In this document: in pieces, positions 1-5,634 of the stretch
Layout: each line of letters begins with the position of its first letter
Numbering within the stretch: the first letter of the stretch is position 1
From: Candidatus Zixiibacteriota bacterium
GTDB taxonomy: Bacteria; Zixibacteria; MSB-5A5; GN15; FEB-12
DNA length: 8,143 bases
Direction of reading: 5' to 3'
NCBI GenBank assembly: GCA_030619345.1
Contig: JAUXBO010000098.1
Location: forward strand, 1-8,143
The notes under the pieces: generated by a model
Databases searched by the model: none
What the model was told of the DNA's origin: nothing
The model's input: only the letters and a program-made list of their open reading frames with translations
Position numbers and translations under genes: made by a program

Positions 1-591
1 ACCCACAAGACCTTACGCGGACCGCGCGGCGGCGTTGTCATGTGCAAAGAGCAATATGCGGCCGATCTCGACCGTACCGTCATGCCGGGGATTCAGGGCG
101 GACCCCTGATGCACGTGATCGCGGCTAAGGCCGTGGCATTTAAAGAGGCTCTTACCGACGAGTTCAAGCAGTATCAAAAGAGAGTGATCGAGAACGCCTC
201 GGTCCTGGCTGATGCCCTGATCGAAAAAGGACACCGCCTGGTCTCGGGCGGCACCGACACCCATCTTATGCTCATGTCTTTTATTGATATCCCCAAGGTC
301 ACCGGGAAAAAAGTCGAGAAGGCGCTCGATCTGGCCGGGATGACGGTGAACAAAAACACGGTCCCCTTTGACCCCGAAAAGCCGTTTGTGACTTCCGGCA
401 TAAGAATCGGTACTCCGGCGATCACCACACGCGGCATGGGACCGGGTGAGATGAAACAGATAGCTGACTTCATTGATCGAGCCATTCAGAACCGCCGTAA
501 AGAGGAAGTGCTGGAGGGGATCGCGGCCGAGGTTGCCGAAATGTGCAAAGGGTTCCCCCTGTACGCCGAGCGGATGAAAGAGGGAGCCTGA
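1..591 (+). CDS. glyA: Serine hydroxymethyltransferase, C-terminal part (5' end outside window)
   Basis: This is the last 196 codons of serine hydroxymethyltransferase, the cytosolic PLP enzyme that interconverts serine plus tetrahydrofolate with glycine plus 5,10-methylene-tetrahydrofolate. The window opens inside the active-site motif THKTLRGPRGG. The Lys at codon 3 (bases 7-9) is the expected PLP Schiff-base lysine of the family. Further family hallmarks follow: the MPGIQGGPLMHVIAAKAVAF stretch, the GGTDTHLMLMS strand, and NKNTVPFDPEKPFVTSGIRIG with the conserved Arg of the C-terminal domain. The full protein is usually about 415 residues, so a little under half is visible. The stop TGA at 589-591 shares its A with the ATG of the next gene, so the two are almost certainly translationally coupled. 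Identification is secure. The first ATG in the window (40) is internal and is not the start. Confidence 0.97.
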   Translation, partial: THKTLRGPRGGVVMCKEQYAADLDRTVMPGIQGGPLMHVIAAKAVAFKEALTDEFKQYQKRVIENASVLADALIEKGHRLVSGGTDTHLMLMSFIDIPKVTGKKVEKALDLAGMTVNKNTVPFDPEKPFVTSGIRIGTPAITTRGMGPGEMKQIADFIDRAIQNRRKEEVLEGIAAEVAEMCKGFPLYAERMKEGA

Positions 592-899
592 TGCTGTTTC
601 AAGTTACCATGTTCCCAACCGACAAGAGGGGTGATTCTGTCAGCAAGGAGGTTTCGCGCGTTATTAACATGATCGACAAGTCCGGTCTTTCATATAAACT
701 GACAGCCATGGTGACCATCATTGAAGGGGAATGGGACGAGGTCATGAATTTGTTGAATCGCGCTCGCAAGATGCTCCGCAGGAATCACGACCGCATTTAT
801 ATTTCGATTGTGATCGATGACCGTAAGAAGGCACGGAATCAGCTGATCGGAAAAGTAAAATCTATCGAAAGCCATTTAGGCCGAGAGGTAGCAAAGTAA
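591..899 (+). CDS. MTH1187/YkoF-family thiamine-binding protein (DUF77)
   Basis: This is a 102-residue protein of the MTH1187/YkoF-like family (DUF77, TIGR00106). These are small cytosolic ferredoxin-fold proteins that oligomerise and have been linked to binding thiamine or its pyrimidine precursor. The visible family pattern is an N-terminal strand (LFQVTMFPT), an SVSKEV helix start, SGLSYKLTAM, the signature IIEGEWDEVMNLLNRA, and a closing IVIDDRKK strand. Length is normal for the family. ATG 591 is chosen because it overlaps the glyA stop (TGATG) and has AGAGGGAG just upstream (580-586). The frame stays open 16 codons further up, but that part lies inside glyA. Its stop TAA in turn overlaps the cutA start (TAATG). 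Position between glyA and cutA suggests a housekeeping cofactor role, but the actual ligand cannot be read from sequence. Confidence 0.88.
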   Translation: MLFQVTMFPTDKRGDSVSKEVSRVINMIDKSGLSYKLTAMVTIIEGEWDEVMNLLNRARKMLRRNHDRIYISIVIDDRKKARNQLIGKVKSIESHLGREVAK

Positions 900-1225
900 T
901 GGAAAATATCAGAGTCGTATTTGTAACTATTCCGGCGGACAAGGCCGAAGAGATAGCCGCTCAGTTGGTCGAGAACCGGTATGCGGCCTGTGTCAATGTC
1001 ATCCCGACCGTTAAATCTTTTTATTGGGGCGATGCCAAAATGGAGCAGGCGGATGAGTCGCTTATAATCATTAAGACGACTCAGTTCAAGATCGAGGCAC
1101 TGGTCAAGTTTGTTCGTTCGGTTCATCCTCATGATGTACCAGAGATAATAACCTTGCCGGTGGCCGAGGGCCTCCCGGACTACATCAACTGGGTCATCGA
1201 GGAGACGGGAAAGGTAAGTACTTAG
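899..1225 (+). CDS. cutA: Divalent-cation tolerance protein CutA
   Basis: This is a 108-residue CutA1 protein, a very stable cytosolic trimer with a ferredoxin-like fold. In E. coli it was linked genetically to copper and divalent-metal tolerance, but its molecular function remains uncertain. The family pattern is complete: VFVTIPADKAEEIAAQLVEN, the RYAACVNVIP strand, SFYWGDAKMEQADE, the IIKTT strand, and HPHDVPEIITLPVAEGLPDYINW. The usual HPYxxPE motif has His in place of Tyr, which is a mild variation. The start ATG overlaps the previous stop by one base, and GAGAGG (883-888) upstream is a plausible ribosome binding site. The gene is therefore the third member of a coupled glyA - thiamine-binding protein - cutA transcript. 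Confidence 0.95.
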   Translation: MENIRVVFVTIPADKAEEIAAQLVENRYAACVNVIPTVKSFYWGDAKMEQADESLIIIKTTQFKIEALVKFVRSVHPHDVPEIITLPVAEGLPDYINWVIEETGKVST

Positions 1226-1274
1226 CTTTGAATATTCCTGCCCGCCATGCGCTCCGGCTCCCCGGACCAAATCG

Positions 1275-1724
1275 ATGAAATGCCCCGACTGCGGACATGA
1301 GGAAGATAAAGTAGTCGACAGTCGACCGTCCTCGGATGGACGCTCGATCCGTCGTCGACGGGAATGTCTTTCCTGCCAGTATCGATTTACTACCTACGAG
1401 TATGTCGAAAAGGGAACGCTGACCGTCATCAAATCGGACAACCGGCGCGAACCATTTGACAAGTACAAGCTTCTCTATGGTCTGAAATTGGCCTGTAATA
1501 AGCGTCCGGTTTCCCTCAAAGAAATGGAAGCGATTGTTGGCGAGATCGAGTCGGTGCTCATTTCGAGATTTCGAAACGAGGTTCCCAGTCGGGAAATAGG
1601 GGAGATGGTCATGGAGAAGCTGCGGGAAACGGACGAGATCGCTTATGTGCGTTTTGCTTCGGTTTATCGCAAGTTCAAAGACAAGGCTGAATTCCTCGAA
1701 GAGATGAAAAAATTGCTGGAGTAG
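1275..1724 (+). CDS. nrdR: Transcriptional repressor NrdR
   Basis: This is a 149-residue NrdR, the zinc-finger/ATP-cone repressor that senses ATP/dATP and shuts down ribonucleotide reductase genes by binding paired NrdR boxes. The N-terminal zinc ribbon shows Cys3, Cys6, Cys31 and Cys34 (CPDC and CLSC) with the Arg-rich segment SIRRRRE between them, followed by the typical YRFTTYEYVE. An ATP-cone domain follows (about residues 48-138: VIKSDNRREPFDKYKL ... AYVRFASVYRKF). Length matches the family. It lies 49 bp after cutA with no overlap and no clear Shine-Dalgarno sequence before ATG 1275, so it may be read from the same transcript or from a weak promoter I cannot see. No convincing NrdR box and no nrd genes are visible in the window, so its targets lie elsewhere. 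Confidence 0.97.
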   Translation: MKCPDCGHEEDKVVDSRPSSDGRSIRRRRECLSCQYRFTTYEYVEKGTLTVIKSDNRREPFDKYKLLYGLKLACNKRPVSLKEMEAIVGEIESVLISRFRNEVPSREIGEMVMEKLRETDEIAYVRFASVYRKFKDKAEFLEEMKKLLE

Positions 1725-1751
1725 TCACAGAAAGAACCACCCTTCGACGAA

Positions 1752-1928
1752 CTGAAGACGGACCCACGCTGTTTCTGCTTCATCTGTGAAGCGTTGGCCG
1801 ATGAACGGGTCCAGATAGATCACTTCGACAACAAACTGGTAGTGTGTTATCGGCACATGTATGTCAGAGAAATTGAACCAAAAACGGGTCGGTCAATGCC
1901 GTTGCTGCACCCTGCCGGGAAATACTAA
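1752..1928 (+). CDS. Possible small Cys/His-rich protein or gene remnant downstream of nrdR
   Basis: Directly after the nrdR stop (TAG 1722-1724) the same frame stays open for 67 codons, from 1725 to TAA 1926-1928. The translation contains PRCFCFICEALADERVQIDH, then a second cluster VVCYRHMY, ending MPLLHPAGKY. The spacing CxCxxC ... DH ... CxxH looks like a small zinc site and loosely recalls treble-clef/HNH folds. That resemblance is only a pattern impression. No ATG or GTG lies upstream of the first Cys. The only conventional-ish options are CTG 1752, used here as a nominal start, or TTG 1794, which would lose the first cysteines. There is no Shine-Dalgarno sequence. It could be a decayed gene, a 3' fragment, a protein with a rare start, or a stop-readthrough extension of NrdR. 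Codon third positions look coding-like. I do not recognise the family. Confidence 0.3.
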   Translation: MKTDPRCFCFICEALADERVQIDHFDNKLVVCYRHMYVREIEPKTGRSMPLLHPAGKY

Positions 1929-1929
1929 A

Positions 1930-1985
1930 GTGTAACGTATGTCCTGATACATTGTGTAACATATATGTCTTGACATCATACATCC
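1930..1985 (+). repeat. Diverged 24-bp direct repeat with embedded dyads
   Basis: Two units begin with an identical GTGTAAC (1930-1936 and 1954-1960, period 24). Both continue into TATGTCYTGAYA, with a 2-base indel between the copies. The second contains the dyad ATGTC-tt-GACAT. The stretch ends with ATCATACATCC (1975-1985), which recurs exactly at 4621-4631. The rest of the gene-free stretch 1929-2100 shows nothing else convincing apart from a 7-bp tandem duplication at 2021-2034. Repeated sites of this kind can be protein-binding sites or worn transposon ends. No transposase gene is present to support the latter. Confidence 0.5.
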
Positions 1986-2100
1986 TTTAGCGACCGACAA
2001 TTTCTTCCGGTAGAACTACTGAAGGGTGAAGGGTTCTGCTCTCAGCTAAACTGCCTACCAAGCACTGTTTCTCTTGACAAAAACCGATCGGGAAACAATA

Positions 2101-2129
2101 TTGAGGATAACATTAGACATTTTTATAAC
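2101..2129 (+). promoter_or_regulatory. Sigma70-type promoter for the WDG-repeat secreted protein
   Basis: TTGAGG (2101-2106) and TATAAC (2124-2129) are separated by 17 bp, matching the -35/-10 consensus at 4 and 5 of 6 bases. Transcription would start near 2136, giving a leader of about 40 nt before ATG 2176. An overlapping alternative is TTGACA (2074-2079), a 17-bp spacer and AATATT (2097-2102), which is better at -35 but weaker at -10. Either reading places the promoter upstream of ATG 2176 and makes an upstream TTG start at 2074 implausible. Confidence 0.5.
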
Positions 2130-2163
2130 TCGACCGGGAGAATGGCCAAAACAGGCTCTCTTT

Positions 2164-2170
2164 AAGGAGG
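2164..2170 (+). promoter_or_regulatory. Strong Shine-Dalgarno that fixes the start at ATG 2176
   Basis: AAGGAGG lies 5 bases before ATG 2176, a near-perfect anti-16S match at good spacing. It decides the start of the following gene. The frame remains open a further 34 codons upstream to a TTG at 2074, but those codons precede the signal peptide and overlap the promoter. Confidence 0.85.
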
Positions 2171-2175
2171 ACGGT

Positions 2176-4572
2176 ATGCGTAGATCATTGTTATCTCTAT
2201 CTGCTGTTGCATTGCTATTCTGTCTGACGGCATCATCGTATGGCGACCAGATCGGTGTGGATGAATCGTTGGATTGTTTAACTGACCCGGCGGCTCCGCT
2301 AATGGCCTATTCACCCGCAGAGGCCGATATCCACTGGGATGACCGTTTTGCGGCACCGGGTATTGTGGGCAGCATTTATTCACATACCATTTACAACGGC
2401 AATCTTGTGGTAGGCGGACTGATCCGCTCGATCGATGGCGTTGTCCTCAATCATATCGCACAGTGGGACGGAATCACCTGGAGTTCTCTCGGTGACGGTT
2501 TTGCCGACGAAATCTACAGCTACGGCGATGTCAATACCTTCTGTGAATACAACGGACAGCTTGTTGCCGGAGGGAACTTTAAAAATTCGGGCGGCGAAAC
2601 CATGAGAGGAGTTGCAGCATGGGATGGCACTGCCTGGTCTCAGGTGGGCAATGGGATATCATCCGAAGTATTTGCACTTGCCGTTTTTGAAGGCGAACTA
2701 TATGCTGCCACTTATTCACCACATTATGTCGGTGGACTTTGCGGCTTGTTGAAATTGAATGGAACCTACTGGACCACACTTCATACCTTTGCTGGTACAT
2801 ATCAAAAAATATTCAGCATGACTGTGTTTGATGGGCGGCTGATCCTTGCCGGTGATTTCATTGAAGATGAACCGGGGGTCGGCATGCTGAACAATATTGC
2901 CGCCTGGGATGGCACTGATCTATTCGCTCTGGGAGACGGTACTGATCTGGAGATTAATTCCATGATTGTCTCTGAAGGGCAATTGATCGTCGGTGGAGAA
3001 TTTACAACCGCAGGCTCGGGTGCGGCCTCATATATCGCCGCATGGGACGGCACAGCCTGGGCAGCCCTCGGTACGGGTACTACAGCCGAGGTTCGTGACT
3101 TGAATCTACTGTCGGGACAGGTTATCGCAGCCGGGTATTTCCACGACAGTTCCCTCGGGGTCGACCGCGGTCACATGATCTGGAACGGCGTATCCTGGGA
3201 TTTCCTGAATATAGATCCGGCTGTAAGCTCACCCACCTCGGCTACTCAAGCCACTATTTACAATGGGCAACTCGTGGCCTTTGGGGACATGGAACTGAGC
3301 GACGGCAGACGTATGCCTATCGGAACGTTCGACGGGTCAGTGTGGTCACAACTGTCTGTCTGTGATGGCCACGGCATCCCCGGTATGGTCAACGCCACGA
3401 CCTTATACGGTGATAACCTGGTGGCTGCCGGCCAATTCAACTTCGCGGGTAGTGACGGGCTCTTGAGCCCGATTGATAATATTGCACTCTGGGATGGGGC
3501 CGATTGGACGCCAATCGGTGGCGGACTCGGTGGTGAAGTATATGCCCTCGGCGAATATAACGGACTCCTGATTGCTGCAGCACGCCACTGGGTTTTCGAA
3601 TGGGCTTTCCCCGATCCCAACAACAAAATTGCCGCGTGGGACGGGTCCTCCTGGACACTCATTGGTGATAATCTCGATGCTTGGCATTCTCCGGGAATGT
3701 ATACAATGACGGTGTTTCAGGATAAGCTCGCTATGGGTGGAGGGGCACTCCAAGTGGATGGAGCCTCTTCAGGTGATGTGGTCTTTTGGGACGGTTCAAC
3801 TTGGAGTTACACGGTCCCCTGTCCGCTATATATGGTATATGCTCTCAAAGTAATGGACAATCAGCTCATGGCGTCCGGATACGACACTCTGCAGAGTAGC
3901 TGGTTGGTAATGTCTTTTGACGGATCAACCTGGGCTCAGGTCGGAGATTATTTTGATGGACGGATATACGCCCTGGAGGTCTTTCGAGATGAACTATACG
4001 CAGCCGGCGAGTTTGACAATATCGGTTCCGCCGCAGCAAACTCCGTGGCCCGGTGGAATGGTTCGTATTGGGCCCCGGTAGGAGGCGGAATTGAGATCAG
4101 AATCCAGGACCTCCATGTCCACCACGGTGAACTGATCGCCACCGGCAGCATCTATGAAGTCGCCGGAGATCCCACCTATGGTGTGGCATCATGGTCCGGA
4201 ACAGCCTGGACCCCGCTTGGATCAGGTGCATACTATTATGGGCAGTCTATGAGCACCTTCCACGACACCCTCTATATAGGCGGAGGGTTTACATGGGCCG
4301 GTGGCAATGTAACTAGAGGTCTAGCCGCATGGACAAAACCGGGGAGCTGCTGTGTCGGACGAACCGGTAATGTAGACGGCGATATCAATGACAATATCGA
4401 CATTGGCGATCTTACCTGCATGGTCGAATTCCTGTTCGGTTCGGGTTGCGGCACAGATTGTGCTGCGGAAATGGACCTCAACGGCGATGGTGTCGAACCA
4501 GACATAGCGGACTTGACCTACATGGTTGATTTCCTCTTCAATGGAGGCCCCCTTCCGGTTCCGTGCCCTTAG
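2176..4572 (+). CDS. Secreted WDG-repeat protein with C-terminal dockerin-like domain
   Basis: This is a 798-residue exported protein. Residues 1 to about 24 form a Sec signal peptide (MRRSLLSLSAVALLFCLTAS), with possible cleavage near SSYGD. From about residue 50 to 725 runs a tandem repeat of roughly 50 residues. Each unit has a half like VxALxVFxGxLxAAGxF and then a signature like IAAWDGTAWxxLGxG. The first two signature Trp are residues 97 and 149. About 13 recognisable signatures follow the same scheme, and a last degenerate one is LAAWTKPG at about 716-723. Strand-rich WxG repeats suggest one or more beta-propellers, but this is inferred. Residues 731-798 form a two-motif dockerin-like tail (GNVDGD ... 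IDIGDLT and DLNGDGVEPDIADLT) with Asp/Asn-rich calcium-loop patterns. Dockerin-like ends are frequent on secreted proteins of this bacterial group, where no cellulosome is established. Four Cys cluster around the tail (CC before it, C..C between motifs). Likely cell-surface or extracellular; substrate or partner unknown. Confidence 0.88.
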   Translation: MRRSLLSLSAVALLFCLTASSYGDQIGVDESLDCLTDPAAPLMAYSPAEADIHWDDRFAAPGIVGSIYSHTIYNGNLVVGGLIRSIDGVVLNHIAQWDGITWSSLGDGFADEIYSYGDVNTFCEYNGQLVAGGNFKNSGGETMRGVAAWDGTAWSQVGNGISSEVFALAVFEGELYAATYSPHYVGGLCGLLKLNGTYWTTLHTFAGTYQKIFSMTVFDGRLILAGDFIEDEPGVGMLNNIAAWDGTDLFALGDGTDLEINSMIVSEGQLIVGGEFTTAGSGAASYIAAWDGTAWAALGTGTTAEVRDLNLLSGQVIAAGYFHDSSLGVDRGHMIWNGVSWDFLNIDPAVSSPTSATQATIYNGQLVAFGDMELSDGRRMPIGTFDGSVWSQLSVCDGHGIPGMVNATTLYGDNLVAAGQFNFAGSDGLLSPIDNIALWDGADWTPIGGGLGGEVYALGEYNGLLIAAARHWVFEWAFPDPNNKIAAWDGSSWTLIGDNLDAWHSPGMYTMTVFQDKLAMGGGALQVDGASSGDVVFWDGSTWSYTVPCPLYMVYALKVMDNQLMASGYDTLQSSWLVMSFDGSTWAQVGDYFDGRIYALEVFRDELYAAGEFDNIGSAAANSVARWNGSYWAPVGGGIEIRIQDLHVHHGELIATGSIYEVAGDPTYGVASWSGTAWTPLGSGAYYYGQSMSTFHDTLYIGGGFTWAGGNVTRGLAAWTKPGSCCVGRTGNVDGDINDNIDIGDLTCMVEFLFGSGCGTDCAAEMDLNGDGVEPDIADLTYMVDFLFNGGPLPVPCP

Positions 4573-4583
4573 CTAAGTTCTCG

Positions 4584-4625
4584 CAGGTCAGGAGACCTTT
4601 ACGGTGTTTTGTATCATGATATCAT
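4584..4625. repeat. Degenerate palindromic repeat copy and AT-rich palindrome after the repeat-protein gene
   Basis: CAGGTCAGGAGACCTTTACG (4584-4603) resembles TAGGTCGGGACCTTTATG at 4736-4753 with a 2-base indel. Within it AGGTC-AGGA-GACCT can fold. Just after, TATCATGATA (4612-4621) and ATGATATCAT (4616-4625) are two overlapping perfect 10-bp palindromes. The following ATCATACATCC (4621-4631) is identical to 1975-1985. Function is unknown. The palindromes could contribute to transcription termination between the convergent genes. Confidence 0.45.
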
Positions 4626-4672
4626 ACATCCCTGCGATCCTGCCATCATTGGATATTCCCAGTACATTTGAA

Positions 4673-4700
4673 TAGGCAGCATCACAGGGATGCTGCCCTA
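4673..4700. terminator. Hairpin in the convergent intergenic region (possible terminator)
   Basis: GGCAGCATC (4675-4683), loop ACAGG, and GATGCTGCC (4689-4697) make a perfect 9-bp stem. The flanking TA/TA pairs extend it with one bulged C. It lies between the convergent genes ending at 4572 and 4799, where a bidirectional terminator is expected. There is no clear T-run on either side, so it is not a textbook Rho-independent terminator and may be a repetitive palindromic element. Confidence 0.45.
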
Positions 4701-4711
4701 CTTATCCTAAG

Positions 4712-4813
4712 CCCAAGGGGACATAATAATCTTGTAGGTCGGGACCTTTATGGTCCCGACAGAGATCACAGAATTGTCGGGAGGGTAAACCTTTCGATCT
4801 ACAATTGCTTGGG
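4712..4813. repeat. Nested inverted repeat (BIME/MITE-like palindromic element)
   Basis: The outer arms are CCCAAG (4712-4717) and CTTGGG (4808-4813). Inside these, a 30-bp unit beginning TTGTAGGTCGGGACC (4732-4761) is matched by an inverted diverged copy ending CTACAA (4775-4804), with about 22 of 30 positions identical when aligned by eye. The left unit alone folds perfectly: GTCGGGACC (4738-4746), loop TTTAT, GGTCCCGAC (4752-4760). Two inverted palindromic units 13 bp apart resemble a REP pair (BIME) or a short non-autonomous element. The right half overlaps the last codons and stop of the minus-strand gene. Confidence 0.6.
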
Positions 4814-5539
4814 TTGGTAAGGCTCGGGGTTATCATCATCGTCGTCATTATCATCATCATCATTGAACGGAACAGAGAATCCGAGTGATATGGTCCAGTA
4901 CTGTGCCGCGCGACTATCGTCCTTGAAAGCCGGAGCCTGTCCGCCACTTCGCTCAAAACGAGGGATGTAGTCCCAGGAGATACCAAGTGTAAATCTGCTT
5001 TCGTGAGGGCTGAAAAAATCCAACCCGAAGCCCAGTCGCAACCCGAATCTCCCCATAAACTGATGGTCCAATGATGGACTCTGGTCCTGGGGAGAGGTCA
5101 TATATTCAATCTCTGTGTTCATCAAGTACAGGCCGGGTTGAACGAGAACCGAGGGCGTCATGTGCTGACTCCATGTCTTGGGAATCGAGGGACAATATTG
5201 CAGTCCCGCGTGAAACGTGTAGCCATATTCACGAAGGCGACTGGCGTATACTGAAAACCCATCTTGTCTGTTTCGATTGGATGACTTGAAATAGGCAGCA
5301 CCCAGATCAAATCGAGTTGCAAACGAAGGCCAGCTCTTAATATCTGGCGCATAGTGAAAGGATAATTTGGGTGCCAGATCAGAGTAGCGAATATAGTTGT
5401 CGCGTGGCAGAATCAGCCCGACATGAATCCCCACAGTTCCGCTCTTGGCCGCAGCAGTGCCGGGTGACAGCCAGAGCATGGCAATGAAAATTGATATTAG
5501 TCGGATAGAATATATCTGTTCTTTTTTTGTCAAAATCAT
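4799..5539 (-). CDS. Putative outer-membrane beta-barrel protein with Asp-rich C-terminal tail
   Basis: This is a 246-residue exported protein on the minus strand. Residues 1-31 are a signal peptide (basic start MILTKK, hydrophobic LISIFIAMLWLSP, cleavage near TAAA/KSG). The body alternates hydrophobic and polar residues with many Gly and aromatic residues (VGIHVGLILPR, FDLGAAYF, GRFGLRLGFGLDFF, YWTISLGFSVPF), as in outer-membrane beta-barrels of roughly 8-10 strands. No specific family is recognised. After the strand ending VPF, where such barrels usually stop, comes an odd tail rich in Asp (NDDDDNDDDDDN) and then PEPYQPKQL. ATG 5539 is preferred, with a GTG at 5569 possible 10 codons upstream, and neither has a clear ribosome binding site. 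The gene is convergent with the WDG-repeat gene and divergent from tatC. Its last codons lie inside a palindromic element. Confidence 0.75.
   Translation of the reverse strand: MILTKKEQIYSIRLISIFIAMLWLSPGTAAAKSGTVGIHVGLILPRDNYIRYSDLAPKLSFHYAPDIKSWPSFATRFDLGAAYFKSSNRNRQDGFSVYASRLREYGYTFHAGLQYCPSIPKTWSQHMTPSVLVQPGLYLMNTEIEYMTSPQDQSPSLDHQFMGRFGLRLGFGLDFFSPHESRFTLGISWDYIPRFERSGGQAPAFKDDSRAAQYWTISLGFSVPFNDDDDNDDDDDNPEPYQPKQL
4831..4864. repeat. ATC/GTC trinucleotide microsatellite
   Basis: A run of ATC and GTC triplets (TATCATCATCGTCGTCATTA, then four more ATC-type triplets) lies in frame with the minus-strand barrel gene and encodes its Asp/Asn run. Changes in triplet number would lengthen or shorten the acidic tail without a frameshift. 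Confidence 0.8.
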
Positions 5540-5598
5540 AAATACCGGCCTGAGTCGCGTAAGTCCCACTTTGCTAAATGACGGCAGAAACTATCAAT

Positions 5599-5628
5599 TT
5601 GACAAACGGATTATTTTTGGCCTATATA
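5599..5628 (+). promoter_or_regulatory. Consensus sigma70-type promoter for tatC
   Basis: A perfect -35 TTGACA (5599-5604) is followed after 18 bp by TATATA (5623-5628). Transcription is predicted to begin about 5635, which is the position of the GTG start codon proposed for tatC. The ATG at 5578 lies upstream of this promoter, has no Shine-Dalgarno sequence and adds residues unlike TatC, so it is unlikely to be used. Confidence 0.65.
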
Positions 5629-5634
5629 CTGCCT

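Noticed and set aside
174..485. 103-codon open frame on the minus strand
   Set aside because: It is antisense to glyA, with no start signals or recognisable motif.
839..1270. 143-codon open frame on the minus strand
   Set aside because: It lies antisense to cutA, which is unambiguous, and its translation shows no domain pattern.
1954..1975. Possible NrdR box (TGTAACATATATG) downstream of nrdR
   Set aside because: It lacks the ACAC ... GTGT palindromic symmetry of the NrdR consensus and there is no paired site.
1930..1985. CRISPR-like array
   Set aside because: Only two diverged units with no regular spacers and no cas genes.
2074..2175. 34-codon N-terminal extension of the WDG-repeat protein starting at TTG 2074
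   Set aside because: It overlaps promoter-like elements, has no ribosome binding site and precedes a signal peptide. AAGGAGG before ATG 2176 clearly sets the start.
3258..3662. 134-codon and 116-codon open frames on the minus strand inside the repeat protein
   Set aside because: These are antisense shadows of the WDG-repeat coding sequence. Their Pro/Ser-rich repeats mirror the repeats on the other strand.
5071..5289. 72-codon plus-strand open frame inside the minus-strand barrel gene
   Set aside because: No ribosome binding site and no motif. The minus strand has the signal peptide and barrel pattern.
5578..5634. 19-codon upstream extension of TatC from ATG 5578
   Set aside because: It starts upstream of the consensus tatC promoter, lacks a Shine-Dalgarno sequence and is unlike TatC N-termini.
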